Shown in pieces: positions 18,521-27,647 of a stretch of 64,000 nt of DNA. How positions within the stretch are numbered: position 1 is the first letter of the stretch; each line of letters begins with the position of its first letter. The translations under genes and the position numbers were made by a program. Origin of the DNA: Tsuneonella troitsensis (GTDB taxonomy: Bacteria > Pseudomonadota > Alphaproteobacteria > Sphingomonadales > Sphingomonadaceae); contig NZ_LMAU01000007.1 of the NCBI RefSeq assembly GCF_001441535.1, forward strand, positions 1 through 64,000, given 5' to 3'. The notes beneath the pieces were generated by a model, which was not told the origin of the DNA, did not search any database, and saw only the letters and a list, made by a program, of their open reading frames with translations.

Positions 18521-19407
18521 TATTCGCCCGCGAGGCCCAGCGTCCGCTGCGCGGCCTTGAGATGCGGAATGTCCAGCATCTTGCCATCCAGGCCCACGAC
18601 ACCCGCCCCAGGCTCGGCCGCGAAGGCCGCGACGACGCGGCGGGCATCTTCGACCTCGCCGGCAGATGGAGTGAAGCCTTCGTTGATCGGGCCGACCTGC
18701 GCCGGGTGAATCGCAAGGCGTCCCGAAAAGCCCTCCGCGCGCGCCTGTCGACTTGTGGCGAGAAGGCCGGACTCGTCCTTGAAGTCCGCGTGCAGCGTCT
18801 CGATCGCAGGAACGCCCGCGGCATGGGCGGCCATCAGCGTAAGGGATCGCACTAGCCGGTAAGTGAACAGCCATTCGCCGTCCTCGCCCCGGTTGCCGGT
18901 AGCCCCGAGCGCGGCGGCGAGGTCCTCCGCGCCCCAGGTCATCGCACGTAGCCTGGTCAAACCCGCGGCCGCGTAGTCGCCCAGCCGGAACGGAGCGATC
19001 GCGGTTTCGCTGGCAACCGGGATGATCCCGATCGATCCGGGCTTGACCCCGTGAGCCAGTTCCATGTGGTCGAGCAGGCTCGACAGCTTCGCGCAATCAT
19101 CGGGGCCGTCCGGCTTGGGCAGCATGATGCCGGCCGGCCGTGCAGGAACCACTGCGGCGAGATCGCTTTCGGCAAGGCCGCTATCGAAGGGATTGATCCG
19201 CACCCAAAGCTGCGGGGCAATTTCTGCGCCGCGATCGAAGCCGAACAGGAAATCGGCGACCTTGTCGCGCGCGGCCGACTTGTTGGCGGGCGTGACGGAG
19301 TCTTCGAGGTCGAGGATCACCGCGTCGGCGCCGCAGCCGGCGACCTTGGCGAGCTTCTTGTCGCTGTCGCCGGGGATGAACAGCAACGATCGCATCTGGC
19401 CGCTCAT
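18520..19407 (-). CDS. CitE-like CoA ester lyase/thioesterase (HpcH/HpaI aldolase family)
   Basis: Predicted enzyme acting on a malyl- or methylmalyl-CoA-like substrate. The product is 295 residues: RSLLFIPGDSDKKLAKVAGCGADAVILDLEDSV carries the family's metal-ligand and CoA-binding features, with further segments LWVRINPFDSG, IMLPKPDGPDD and GRLAIHPAQVGPINEGF. I chose ATG 19407, which overlaps the maoC-like stop by four bases (ATGA). An upstream in-frame ATG at 19443 is possible. Being downstream of a MaoC dehydratase suggests a short acyl-CoA conversion, for example mesaconyl-CoA to methylmalyl-CoA and its cleavage. The exact substrate is inference. Confidence 0.82.
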   Translation of the reverse strand: MSGQMRSLLFIPGDSDKKLAKVAGCGADAVILDLEDSVTPANKSAARDKVADFLFGFDRGAEIAPQLWVRINPFDSGLAESDLAAVVPARPAGIMLPKPDGPDDCAKLSSLLDHMELAHGVKPGSIGIIPVASETAIAPFRLGDYAAAGLTRLRAMTWGAEDLAAALGATGNRGEDGEWLFTYRLVRSLTLMAAHAAGVPAIETLHADFKDESGLLATSRQARAEGFSGRLAIHPAQVGPINEGFTPSAGEVEDARRVVAAFAAEPGAGVVGLDGKMLDIPHLKAAQRTLGLAGE

Positions 19408-19856
19408 ACCGGCTTCCTCCGCTGAAGCCCGCTTCGCTTGCAACTGGCGACAAGCGTGCCGTTCTGGTTGTACGCCCGGTGGGCGAAGGTCACGATCCCC
19501 GCTTCGGGACGGGACTTGCTGTCACGCAGATCGATCACCTCGGTCTCGACACGCAGCGTGTCGCCGACGAAGACGGGGGCGGGAAAACGCACTTCGTCCC
19601 AACCCAGGTTGGCGATCGCCGTGCCGAGGGTCGTGTCGCCCACCGACACGCCGACCATCAGCGATAGCGTGAAGCACGAATTGACGAGGATCCGCCCGTA
19701 CTCGCTATCCTTCATGTACTCGGCATCGAGATGCAGCGCCGCCGGGTTGTGGCTGAGCGTCGTGAAAAGCAGGTTGTCCGTTTCGGTCACCGTCCGGCGG
19801 ATCGGGTGATCGAAGGTCTGTCCCACGGATAATTCATCGAACCACAGGCCCGGCAT
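19404..19856 (-). CDS. MaoC-like dehydratase
   Basis: Hot-dog-fold enoyl-CoA hydratase/dehydratase of 150 residues. It contains the MaoC active-site region DNLLFTTLSHNPAALHLD and the helix-forming GRILVNSCFTLSLMVGVS. AGGAG is well placed before ATG 19856. In-frame sequence further upstream overlaps the divergent transglutaminase and lacks family features, so it is excluded. It is the first gene of a three-gene operon with the CitE-like lyase and YjbQ, joined by a four-base overlap. It may hydrate an unsaturated dicarboxyl-CoA such as mesaconyl-CoA. Confidence 0.85.
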   Translation of the reverse strand: MPGLWFDELSVGQTFDHPIRRTVTETDNLLFTTLSHNPAALHLDAEYMKDSEYGRILVNSCFTLSLMVGVSVGDTTLGTAIANLGWDEVRFPAPVFVGDTLRVETEVIDLRDSKSRPEAGIVTFAHRAYNQNGTLVASCKRSGLQRRKPV

Positions 19857-19952
19857 CTGCGTCTCCTTGTTGTGCAGATCGACTAGCGCGGGCTTTTCGG
19901 AAAAGACAGGTCTGGCGCGAAACCGGTTCTCCTGCCAGGCGTTCGGCACGCC

Positions 19953-20753
19953 ATGACCATCGCAATCAAGACCCGCTTCGACTTTTCGCTCGACAACCCG
20001 ACCGACGTGATCCTCCAGTTCGAGGCTGCAGAGATTCCCGAGCAGGTCATCCTGTCCGCGAATACCGTGCTGACCTGCGGCAACGACTGCGCACGCGTGC
20101 CTGCTCACGAGGCGATCGGCGAACGTGTGCTGGTCAGGGCCGAGGGGCGTTTCGAGGTCGAGTACGATGCCACGGTCGATGTGCGGCGACTGACCCCCGA
20201 CCTGGCCGGTCTTGCGCAGCTTTCGCCGCACGATCTGCCCGGCGATCCGCTCGAGTACCTGCTCGATTCGCGCTACTGTCCCGCCGACCGGCTGCAGTCC
20301 TTCGTGGAGGACGAATTCGGCGGGACTTCGGGCGGCGACCGGGCGCTGGCGATCCGAGACTGGATCGCGAAGCACTTTACCTACGAGCCAGGCTCCAGCA
20401 CCGCGACCACGACCGCGCTCGACACGTTCGTGGAACGGCGGGGAATCTGCCGCGACTACGCCCATGTTCTGATCACCCTTGCGCGGGCATCGACGATCCC
20501 GGCCCGCTACGTCTCGTGCTTTGCACCCGGGGTTACCCCGCCCGATTTCCACGCCGTTGCCGAGGTATTCCTGGCGGACGAGACGACGCCGGGCGGAGGG
20601 GCCTGGTACATCCTCGACGCGACGGGCATGGCCGAGCCCCACGAAACGGTGAAGATCGGCGTTGGCCGCGATGCCGCCGATGTCAGCTTCCTCACCAGTT
20701 TCGGTCCATCCAATTTCGGCGACAAGTCGGTGGAAGTCGCCCGAAAGGCTTAA
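19953..20753 (+). CDS. Transglutaminase-like cysteine protease family protein
   Basis: A 266-residue cytoplasmic protein without a signal peptide. The N-terminal half (about 1-110) is the beta-rich domain common to bacterial transglutaminase-like proteins. The C-terminal half holds the Cys-His-Asp triad: Cys166 in RRGICRDYAH, His200 in PPDFHAVAEVF and Asp222 in YILDATG. Family members are thought to hydrolyse or cross-link peptides, but the substrate is unknown. It is divergent from maoC with about 96 bases between them and is followed by an L,D-transpeptidase gene on the same strand. Confidence 0.88.
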   Translation: MTIAIKTRFDFSLDNPTDVILQFEAAEIPEQVILSANTVLTCGNDCARVPAHEAIGERVLVRAEGRFEVEYDATVDVRRLTPDLAGLAQLSPHDLPGDPLEYLLDSRYCPADRLQSFVEDEFGGTSGGDRALAIRDWIAKHFTYEPGSSTATTTALDTFVERRGICRDYAHVLITLARASTIPARYVSCFAPGVTPPDFHAVAEVFLADETTPGGGAWYILDATGMAEPHETVKIGVGRDAADVSFLTSFGPSNFGDKSVEVARKA

Positions 20754-20835
20754 CCTTTTCACTGTTGCCGTCCCGTTGGGGGACGTGCCGCGCCCGTGGG
20801 TGGAACAACCGCAGCCCGCGAAGCATACAGCGATC

Positions 20836-21471
20836 ATGGATGCGATGTTCAAGTGGATCGGTGGCGGAACGGCAGCAGTGCTTCTGGGTCTGGGCGGCGC
20901 GGCCCTAGTGACGAGCATCGGCGACGACAGCGCCTCGTCACCGAAGGCTGCGGCGGCGCAACCACCTGCCCCGACGCCGATATCCGCCGCCGCCGAGGAT
21001 GACGCGGAGCCCTTCATCGTCAAGCGCATCCTGCCGATCGACGGCCCGATCAAGTACGGCGAGTGGCACTGGGACGACGCCAACGTTCCCGATGGCCCCA
21101 TCGTCATGACCGTAGACCTCGAGGCGCGAGTCCTTTCGGTGTTCAAGGGCGGTCACGAAATCGGTGCCGCCGCCGTCCTTCTGGGCACCGACGAATATCC
21201 CACGCCCATTGGCACCTTCCCGATTCTGCGCAAGCAGAGGCACAACGTATCGGAAAAATACGACAACGCGCCGATGCCGTGGTCGATGTTTCTTACGCAG
21301 GACGGCGTCGCGATCCATGGCGGAAGCCAGGTCGAAAACGGCTATGCCAGTCACGGCTGCATCGCCGGTCCTGACGAATTCGTCTCGCGGATTTTCGCGA
21401 TCGCCAAGCCCGGCGACAAGGTCGTCATCACTCGAGGCGAAACGCTGGGCATGGGCGACAAGATCGTCTAG
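20836..21471 (+). CDS. L,D-transpeptidase (YkuD domain)
   Basis: Envelope enzyme that forms 3-3 peptidoglycan cross-links or attaches proteins to peptidoglycan. The 211-residue product has an N-terminal membrane anchor (about residues 6-27), an Ala/Pro linker, and the YkuD domain (about 88-205). The active site is HGGSQVENGYASHGC, with His173 and nucleophile Cys175. I chose ATG 20836. An ATG at 20845 is also possible. The stop codon shares CTAG with the convergent tilS stop. Confidence 0.92.
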   Translation: MDAMFKWIGGGTAAVLLGLGGAALVTSIGDDSASSPKAAAAQPPAPTPISAAAEDDAEPFIVKRILPIDGPIKYGEWHWDDANVPDGPIVMTVDLEARVLSVFKGGHEIGAAAVLLGTDEYPTPIGTFPILRKQRHNVSEKYDNAPMPWSMFLTQDGVAIHGGSQVENGYASHGCIAGPDEFVSRIFAIAKPGDKVVITRGETLGMGDKIV

Positions 21472-22355
21472 CGGCGCGGGCCTTCGGGCCGGACCGTCCA
21501 GGTGCCGCGCACGACTTCGACGATCGCTCCGCCCAAGGTGGCCCTGCCTCCGCCGCGCAGTCGCTCGGAAAGAGCAGCCAGCTCGCCGCCCCGCGGCTGC
21601 GAACCGCCGCTAAGAGCAATCATCCGTTCGAAAATGCGCAGGCGGATCGCTTCGGGCGCGTCGATGGGACGATAGACTAAGCCGTCGCCGCTTTCGGTAA
21701 CCTGCTCGCACCACTCGCGCTCTACCGCCCAGCCGAGCGCCTGCTCGGCTTGGGCCAAGTGGCCCGCCGACCGCGCAATGCCTTCGGCATCGAGCCAATT
21801 CGCCGAAGCGAGGCCGGCACGAACCCTGGCTCGATCGAAACGCAAATCCGTGTTCGAGGGATCGACGACTGCCGCGATCCCTGCTTCGGTGACGATGCGC
21901 TGCAATTCGGCCTTCGTCCACGCCAATAGCGGACGCACGATCAACGTTCCGGTCGACGGAATGACGTTGACCGGGCGGATTGCAGACAACCCTCGCAGAC
22001 CGCTCGCCCGGTTGAGCCGCATGAGAACGGTTTCCGCCTGGTCGTCGGCATGATGAGCGGTCGCGACGGCGACCAGCCCGCGTTCGGCCGCCCAGTCGCC
22101 GAGTGCGGCATAGCGCGCCTTGCGGGCGGCTTCCTGCATGTTGCCTTCTTCAACCCTCACGGGGATTGTGCTGTGGGCGACACCCAGTTCGGCGCACACG
22201 CGCGCAACCTCCACAGCCTCGCCAGCGCTTTCCGGGCGCAAGCCGTGATCGACCGTCGCCGCCTCTACATGGTCGGGCCTGAGTGCATGGGTCAGGAGAA
22301 GCAGGGCCAGGCTATCGGGTCCACCCGATACCGCGACCCCGAAGCGCAGGGGCAA
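21468..22355 (-). CDS. tilS: tRNA(Ile)-lysidine synthase
   Basis: Adds lysine to C34 of the tRNA-Ile CAU anticodon so that it reads AUA. The N-terminal PP-loop ATPase motif SGGPDSLALLLL is near residue 10, followed by VDHGLRPES and AHHADDQAETVLMRL. At 295 residues it is on the short side for the family. The start is uncertain: TTG 22355 is the only usual start codon in frame, yet about 25 further residues (including ERFAADLRRVWQAG) are open upstream and look natural for the family. A rarer start codon upstream is therefore possible. It follows cpoB and converges on the L,D-transpeptidase gene with a shared stop CTAG. Confidence 0.9.
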   Translation of the reverse strand: MPLRFGVAVSGGPDSLALLLLTHALRPDHVEAATVDHGLRPESAGEAVEVARVCAELGVAHSTIPVRVEEGNMQEAARKARYAALGDWAAERGLVAVATAHHADDQAETVLMRLNRASGLRGLSAIRPVNVIPSTGTLIVRPLLAWTKAELQRIVTEAGIAAVVDPSNTDLRFDRARVRAGLASANWLDAEGIARSAGHLAQAEQALGWAVEREWCEQVTESGDGLVYRPIDAPEAIRLRIFERMIALSGGSQPRGGELAALSERLRGGGRATLGGAIVEVVRGTWTVRPEGPRR

Positions 22356-22428
22356 TTCCGCCCCGGCCTGCCAGACCCGGCGAAGATCGGCGGCGAACCG
22401 CTCTAGTGTTGCGGGTGCGATACCCGTA

Positions 22429-23412
22429 TCAATTGCACTTCACCTTCGCGCGGTCGGCATCGTATTGGCTCTTGAGCCGCCCCGATGCGACCGCCGGGTA
22501 CGTCTCGCTGAATTCCGCCAGTGCAATGCAGGCCCGCTTCGTGTCGTTCATCGCGATCATTGCCGAGGCAAGGTAAAGCAAGCTGTCCGGAGCGCGCGCG
22601 CCCTGCTTGTCGCTCTGGTAATTCTTGAGGAACCACGGGGCGGCCTCCTTGGCCTTGCCGTCGTCGAGATAGGCCCGGCCCAGCAAGTTGCGACCATAGC
22701 TGATCTGGCTGTGGTTCGGATACTTTTCCACGAACAGGGAAAGCTGCTGCTGCGCTTCGGGATAGAACTTCGCATCCCACAGGCGGAACCCGTAGCTGTA
22801 TTCGTCATCGCCGGGATCGGCCGTCTGCGGCTTGGCGATCGCCTGGACCGCGGCGAGCCGCTGCGCGGTCGGACCAGTCGGTCGAACGGTAGCGGGTGTG
22901 GGCGCCGGCGTGACGGCCGTGGTTGCCGGTGCGGAAACAGGTGTCGCAATCGACGTGGCCGGGCGAACGACATTCGTGCCAGTGGTCGGCGCGCCCAGCG
23001 TGCTTGCCGGTACGCTCGCTCCCGATGCGGTGGCGGCGGCCCCGGTGGTGACTTCGAGCGCGGCAAGGCGCGTCCGCAATTGGGCGATCGAGTTGGTGTT
23101 TTCTTCCGTCTGGGAAGTCAGCCTGGCGATCTGCGACTCCAGCGCATCGAGCCGGGCAAGAATGTCGGTCACGGCAGTGGTCGACGGTACGTTCGTGGCA
23201 GACCCGATCGGCTGCGCGGGGGTAATCTGGGGCTCGAAAAAGCGACCGTCGCCGCCCGGAAAGACCTTGCGCTGCAAGGCGCGCACTTCGCCTTCGACCT
23301 TTCTCAGTCGCTCGGCGGTCGCGGCGTCCTGTGCCAAAGCCGGCGCGGCCGTGCCAGCCATGGCAAGAATCGCCAGCGGAGCGGCCAGCACGCGAAACGA
23401 AGTGAACCCCAT
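22429..23412 (-). CDS. cpoB: Cell division coordinator CpoB / YbgF (Tol-Pal accessory)
   Basis: Periplasmic partner of TolA that links outer-membrane constriction to peptidoglycan synthesis. The 327-residue product has a signal peptide (cut after PALAQ), an N-terminal coiled coil (about 33-60 and 85-115), a long Ala/Thr/Pro linker (about 120-200), and a TPR-type C-terminal domain. That domain starts DDEYSYGFRLWDAKFYPEAQQQLSLFV. This is the normal CpoB layout. No tol or pal gene is in the window, so the gene is separated from its usual cluster. It is probably co-transcribed with tilS 73 bases downstream. Confidence 0.85.
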   Translation of the reverse strand: MGFTSFRVLAAPLAILAMAGTAAPALAQDAATAERLRKVEGEVRALQRKVFPGGDGRFFEPQITPAQPIGSATNVPSTTAVTDILARLDALESQIARLTSQTEENTNSIAQLRTRLAALEVTTGAAATASGASVPASTLGAPTTGTNVVRPATSIATPVSAPATTAVTPAPTPATVRPTGPTAQRLAAVQAIAKPQTADPGDDEYSYGFRLWDAKFYPEAQQQLSLFVEKYPNHSQISYGRNLLGRAYLDDGKAKEAAPWFLKNYQSDKQGARAPDSLLYLASAMIAMNDTKRACIALAEFSETYPAVASGRLKSQYDADRAKVKCN

Positions 23413-23551
23413 CGAACCTGTTCCCGTCAGCTATCAATCTTGCGGCCTTCTAACCGGCGGCCCGCGAACCGTGGATGAATGTGGCAGCGGTGGTTAACGC
23501 CGCGCCGTCGACCTTGTCGAGCAAAGGTACCGGCAAATTTGGGGACAGCGA

Positions 23552-24394
23552 TCAGGTCCCTGCGGCTGTCTGAGTCCCCGCCTCCGTTGCGACAGGCGAC
23601 GCAGCATTGCGAGCGAGCAACGCCTCGGCAGTAACCGGAATGTCCCGCACGATGGCTTCCCGTTCCGCCAGCTTCGGGACGGTGCGGCCGCCGACCGTGA
23701 TCGTCAGCGCGTCGGGGCGACCGGTCCAGACCTGCGGCCCGTTCGCATCCGCCGGGACGGTGTAGGTTTCGCCCCTAGCCATTTGCTTCTGCATGAGCTG
23801 GCTTCCGTCGGCATCGTAGAACTTGACCCAGATGCCATCCTCGAGCGCGGTGAACACGACCGGGCCGCCAGCCGGGGCGGCAGCCGTGGTCGCGGGGCGG
23901 GAAGGTGCCTTTGCCTGCGCCGCCTGACGGGCAAGCTGCTCTTCTTCGACGAGCGAACCCGGCCCGGAACCGGGAGCCAATATCCGATCGTAGAAGAAGA
24001 AGCCCCCCACCAGGAGCAGGACCACCGCCAGCAGGCTCAGCAGCGCAAGCCCCCGCGAGGGCACCCGCGCCGGGTCACCCGGCTCGAAGCTCGACGCCCG
24101 CGAGCGATCGCCCGGCGCGCTCATCGAAAGTTCCGCTCGGACCCCGTCGACGATCGCGCTCGGATCGAGGTCGACCGCCTTCGCATATGTCCGCGCAAAG
24201 CCGGTCGCGTAAGTGCGCGCCGGCAGGGCTTGCCAATCGCCCGCCTCGATCAGTTCCAGATGCCGCTGCGGAATGCGCGTCTCCGCCGCGAGCTGGGCGA
24301 GCGTCATGCCGGCCTGCTCGCGCGCCATGCGCAGCCTGTCGCCGACGCCATGCAGCGGCAGTTGTCCGTCAAGCGAACCCGTTTCCATATTCAT
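23552..24394 (-). CDS. rodZ: RodZ-like cytoskeletal protein (HTH_25 plus DUF4115)
   Basis: Bitopic membrane protein that supports MreB and rod shape. The N-terminal HTH (about residues 14-80) reads GDRLRMAREQAGMTLAQLAAETRIPQRHLELIEAGDW. One transmembrane helix follows (near 115-135, LALLSLLAVVLLLVGGFFFY), then a linker and a periplasmic DUF4115 domain (VVFTALEDGIWVKFYDADG to ITVGGRTV). I chose ATG 24394 (280 residues). A GTG at 24415 behind GGGGGCGG and an ATG at 24388 are alternatives. The mre genes are not in the window. Confidence 0.85.
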   Translation of the reverse strand: MNMETGSLDGQLPLHGVGDRLRMAREQAGMTLAQLAAETRIPQRHLELIEAGDWQALPARTYATGFARTYAKAVDLDPSAIVDGVRAELSMSAPGDRSRASSFEPGDPARVPSRGLALLSLLAVVLLLVGGFFFYDRILAPGSGPGSLVEEEQLARQAAQAKAPSRPATTAAAPAGGPVVFTALEDGIWVKFYDADGSQLMQKQMARGETYTVPADANGPQVWTGRPDALTITVGGRTVPKLAEREAIVRDIPVTAEALLARNAASPVATEAGTQTAAGT

Positions 24395-24520
24395 GCGGCG
24401 TCCCGAAGTTGTCACTACCGCCCCCGCGCAGACTCAAGAGGTCCGCCGGGTTTGTGTCAAGCTTCCCGACAACGCGCCATCCGCAAGCCGGGGACAAAGC
24501 GCGCTTCACAAGCGATGAAA

Positions 24521-26788
24521 TCAGTCGAACTCGATGCCCCGCGCGTCGGCCCAGGCAGACAATTCGGCACGCATCGATACGGGCGGAGAGGAAAGCCAGC
24601 CGTCCATCGCGGCGGTAATCTCGGCCAGGTCGACCTTGCGGACGAGTTCCTTGATGGGGCCAACCGCAACCGGGGTGATCGACAGCCGCCGGAAGCCGAT
24701 GCCCAAAAGCGCCAGCGCCTCGAGCCGACGACCGCCCATTTCGCCGCAAATGCCGAGGTCCACCCCCGAACCAGCGGTCGCCTGAGTGATCCGCTTGAGA
24801 AACCGCAGGATCGCCGGGCTCAACCAGTCATAGCGTTCGGCGAGCTTGGGGTTGGCGCGGTCAGCCGCGAACAGGAATTGCGTCAGGTCGTTCGTTCCGA
24901 CCGAGATGAAGCTCACCCGCGGCAGCAGCAGGTCCAGCGTCTCGGCAAGAGCTGGTACTTCGAGCATGGCGCCGAACTTGATCTGGTCGGGTAGCATCTT
25001 CTTCTGCGTCTTGAGCCAGGCGAGCTGCTGGTCGAACACGTCCTTGGCCGCGTCGAACTCCCACGGTTCGGAGACCATCGGAAACATGACGTAAAGCGAC
25101 TTGCCCGCCGCGGCCTCGAGCAGCGCGCGCGCTTGCGCCTTCATCAAACCTCCGCGTTCGAGGCCAAGGCGTAGCGCGCGCCAGCCCATCGCCGGGTTCT
25201 CGTCCGCGTCGGCATTTTCGCTGTCGAGATAGGGAACGGCCTTGTCACCCCCGATGTCGACCGTGCGGAATATCACCGGCTTGTCTCCAGCCGCTTCCAG
25301 CACGTCGCGGTAGAGCCGCGTCTGCCGCTCGCGCTGCGGGAGGGTGGCCGAGACCAGGAACTGGAATTCGGTCCGGAACAGACCGATCCCGTCGGCACCC
25401 ACCAGACTGAGCGCGGCGATATCGTCACGCAGCCCGGCGTTGATCATGACCTGTATTCGCGTGCCGCAGCGGGTGAACGGCTCGACATCGCGCAGCTCGG
25501 CATAGGCCGCCTGCCGCTGGCGGGTCTGCGCGAACCGTTCGGCGAACAGGTCCTGCGTCTGCTGGGTCGGTCGGATGTGGACGAGGCCCTTGTCGGCATC
25601 GAGCAGCACCTCGTCGCCTTCGCGCACCAGCCCGCGCAGGGCTCGCGCACGACCGAGCACGGGAATGCCCATTGCCCTTGCCACGATCACGACGTGCGCG
25701 GTGAGCGAGCCTTCTTCCAGCACCACGCCCTTCAGCCGCCGACGATCGTATTCGAGCAATTCGGCCGGACCGAGGTTGCGGGCGATCAGGATCGTATCGC
25801 GCTTGAGACCCTGCGTCGCCGCGGTGCCGAGTTGCCCCGAGACGATCCTGAGCAACCTGTTCGACAGGTCTTCCAGATCGTGCATCCGGTCGGCAAGCAG
25901 GGGATCGTCGATCTCCCGCATCCGCATCCGGGTGCGCTGCTGGACCCGCTCGATCGCCGCCTCGGCGGTCAGCCCGGAGTCGATCGCTTCGTTGATCCGC
26001 CGTCCCCAGCCCTCGTCGTAGGCGAACATCTTGTAGGTCTGGAGGACCTCGTCATGCTCGCCGCCGACGCCGAACTCGGCCTGGTTGGACATCGCCTCGA
26101 TCTGGTCGCGCATCTTGTCGAACGCGCGGTAGACCCTCTGGCGTTCGGCCTCGGTATCTTCGGCGACGACATGCTCGATATGCACGCGCGGCTGGTGGAA
26201 TACGGCGCTGCCTCCGCCGATGCCCTTTACCAGCGTCAACCCCTGGATGACTTGAGGGCCGGATAGTGCCTCGCCCAGCGTAGAAGATTCCTCGTCGACC
26301 AACCCGGCGCTGGCGATCAGCTCGCTCAAGACCATCGCAACCGTCTGCAGCGCCTCGATCTCGACATCTTCGTAGCGGCGCGGATCGGCGTGCTGGACGC
26401 ACAGTGTGCCCACGGCGCGCTCGCGGTGGACGATGGGCACGCCCGCGAACGAGTGGAACTTGTCTTCCCCGGTTTCGGGGCGATAGGCGAAGTCGGGATG
26501 CGCGGCCGCCTCGGCCAGATTCAGCGTCTCGACGTGCTCGGCGATGATCCCGTTGAGACCCTCGCCCACCGCCAGCCGCGTGACGTGGACGGCGCTCTGC
26601 TCGAGCCCGCGGGTGGCGAACAGCTCGAGCATTCCCTCGCGCAGGAGGTAGATCGAACAGACCTCGCTATCGAGGCTTTCGCCGATGATCTGGACGACCT
26701 GGTCCAGCTTTCCCTGTGGATGCAGCCGCGACGCCATGACCTCATGGAGGCGGGTGAGGATCGAGCGGGCTGCGGCAACTGCTGTCAT
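24521..26788 (-). CDS. ptsP: PEP-protein phosphotransferase EI-Ntr (PtsP)
   Basis: First enzyme of the nitrogen-type phosphotransferase system, moving phosphate from PEP to NPr. The product is 755 residues, the normal size: an N-terminal GAF domain (about 15-160), then the EI domains. The phospho-histidine is in EEGSLTAHVVIVARAMGIPV. The PEP-binding barrel shows GLFRTEFQFL, FRTVDIGGDKAVPYL, FGAMLEVPA, FISVGTNDLTQFLF and the catalytic-Cys region DLGICGEMGG. No npr or ptsN gene is nearby. The DUF465 gene lies upstream on the same strand, separated by about 196 bases in which I see no further gene. Confidence 0.96.
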   Translation of the reverse strand: MTAVAAARSILTRLHEVMASRLHPQGKLDQVVQIIGESLDSEVCSIYLLREGMLELFATRGLEQSAVHVTRLAVGEGLNGIIAEHVETLNLAEAAAHPDFAYRPETGEDKFHSFAGVPIVHRERAVGTLCVQHADPRRYEDVEIEALQTVAMVLSELIASAGLVDEESSTLGEALSGPQVIQGLTLVKGIGGGSAVFHQPRVHIEHVVAEDTEAERQRVYRAFDKMRDQIEAMSNQAEFGVGGEHDEVLQTYKMFAYDEGWGRRINEAIDSGLTAEAAIERVQQRTRMRMREIDDPLLADRMHDLEDLSNRLLRIVSGQLGTAATQGLKRDTILIARNLGPAELLEYDRRRLKGVVLEEGSLTAHVVIVARAMGIPVLGRARALRGLVREGDEVLLDADKGLVHIRPTQQTQDLFAERFAQTRQRQAAYAELRDVEPFTRCGTRIQVMINAGLRDDIAALSLVGADGIGLFRTEFQFLVSATLPQRERQTRLYRDVLEAAGDKPVIFRTVDIGGDKAVPYLDSENADADENPAMGWRALRLGLERGGLMKAQARALLEAAAGKSLYVMFPMVSEPWEFDAAKDVFDQQLAWLKTQKKMLPDQIKFGAMLEVPALAETLDLLLPRVSFISVGTNDLTQFLFAADRANPKLAERYDWLSPAILRFLKRITQATAGSGVDLGICGEMGGRRLEALALLGIGFRRLSITPVAVGPIKELVRKVDLAEITAAMDGWLSSPPVSMRAELSAWADARGIEFD

Positions 26789-26984
26789 GTCCGGCAGGAC
26801 CTAGCGCATCGACGGCGGACAAGGGAAGGGCGCTGGCGTCCTGAGCCAGGATATTGCTGCGGCTTTGAAAATATTGGATCCGTTGCAGCAATGGCGCGCG
26901 CGGCAACCGCCGAAGCGGCCAGCCGCTGCGCGCCATCCCTCCCGTCGCCGAAGGGTCCGGTTAGCGGCGCGAAGCCGCTCGAAC

Positions 26985-27143
26985 TCAGATGTGGCTGAGT
27001 TCTTCCTTGATACGAAGCTTCGCCTTCTTGAGCTGCTGGATCGTCCCCGTGTCCGGCACGGGCCGGTTCATCTCTTCGTGCAGGCGCGCTTCGAGGTTGG
27101 CGTGCTTGGTTTCGAGAGCGTTCGCGTGGGAAGATGACAGCAT
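26985..27143 (-). CDS. DUF465/YdcH-family small protein
   Basis: A 52-residue coiled-coil protein of unknown role. Translation begins MLSSSHANALETKHANLEAR and ends IQQLKKAKLRIKEELSHI, the DUF465 pattern of an EHxxLE-like first helix and a LKKxKLxIKEEL second helix. A strong ribosome site (AAAGGAGA) lies before the ATG. It is divergent from a second DUF465 gene 183 bases away. Family members are small, abundant and conserved in alphaproteobacteria, but no function is established. Confidence 0.85.
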   Translation of the reverse strand: MLSSSHANALETKHANLEARLHEEMNRPVPDTGTIQQLKKAKLRIKEELSHI

Positions 27144-27326
27144 CTGCGTCTCCTTTCAGGTGGACCGAAAGCGACTCGTGCCGGATGCGGCACGGGCCGC
27201 GCGTCGGCAATACAACCACAACAATCGTGCCTTGCGAACCCCTCACGAACGCCTAATCGGCGAGTCGCGCGCAATCGTGCGACAAGTCGATTCTCGATCT
27301 TGGATCCATGGGGGGACCGACCGGGC

Positions 27327-27524
27327 GTGACCGAGGCGGAACTGAAAAAACTGCTGGCATCGCTTCGCACCGAGCATCGGGATCTCGACGCGGCAATCGA
27401 TGCGCTTACCGGTGCCGGCTCTACCGACCAGCTTCAGATCGCCCGCCTCAAGAAGCGCAAGCTGCGCCTGCGCGATCAGATCGCGATCGTCGAAGATCAG
27501 CTTCTCCCCGACATCATCGCCTGA
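27327..27524 (+). CDS. DUF465/YdcH-family small protein (second copy)
   Basis: A 65-residue coiled-coil protein. I chose GTG 27327, giving (V/M)TEAELKKLLASLRTEHRDL at the start and QIARLKKRKLRLRDQIAIVE in the second helix, clear DUF465 features. GGGGGAC lies about 11 bases before. A TTG at 27300 would add nine residues with no family match. It differs strongly from the minus-strand copy at 26985-27143, so the pair is an old duplication or two separate subfamilies. DUF1465 follows downstream on the same strand. Confidence 0.8.
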   Translation: MTEAELKKLLASLRTEHRDLDAAIDALTGAGSTDQLQIARLKKRKLRLRDQIAIVEDQLLPDIIA

Positions 27525-27647
27525 ATCCCGTTTCGGGCCATCCGACTCGCAAAACAGTTCCATTGCGGGACGCCTCGAAATTCGCGCAGGATAGTTAGGT
27601 TACCGCAGTGGCGGCCCGAGTCGCGTGGCGATAGCGAGGATGGACCA

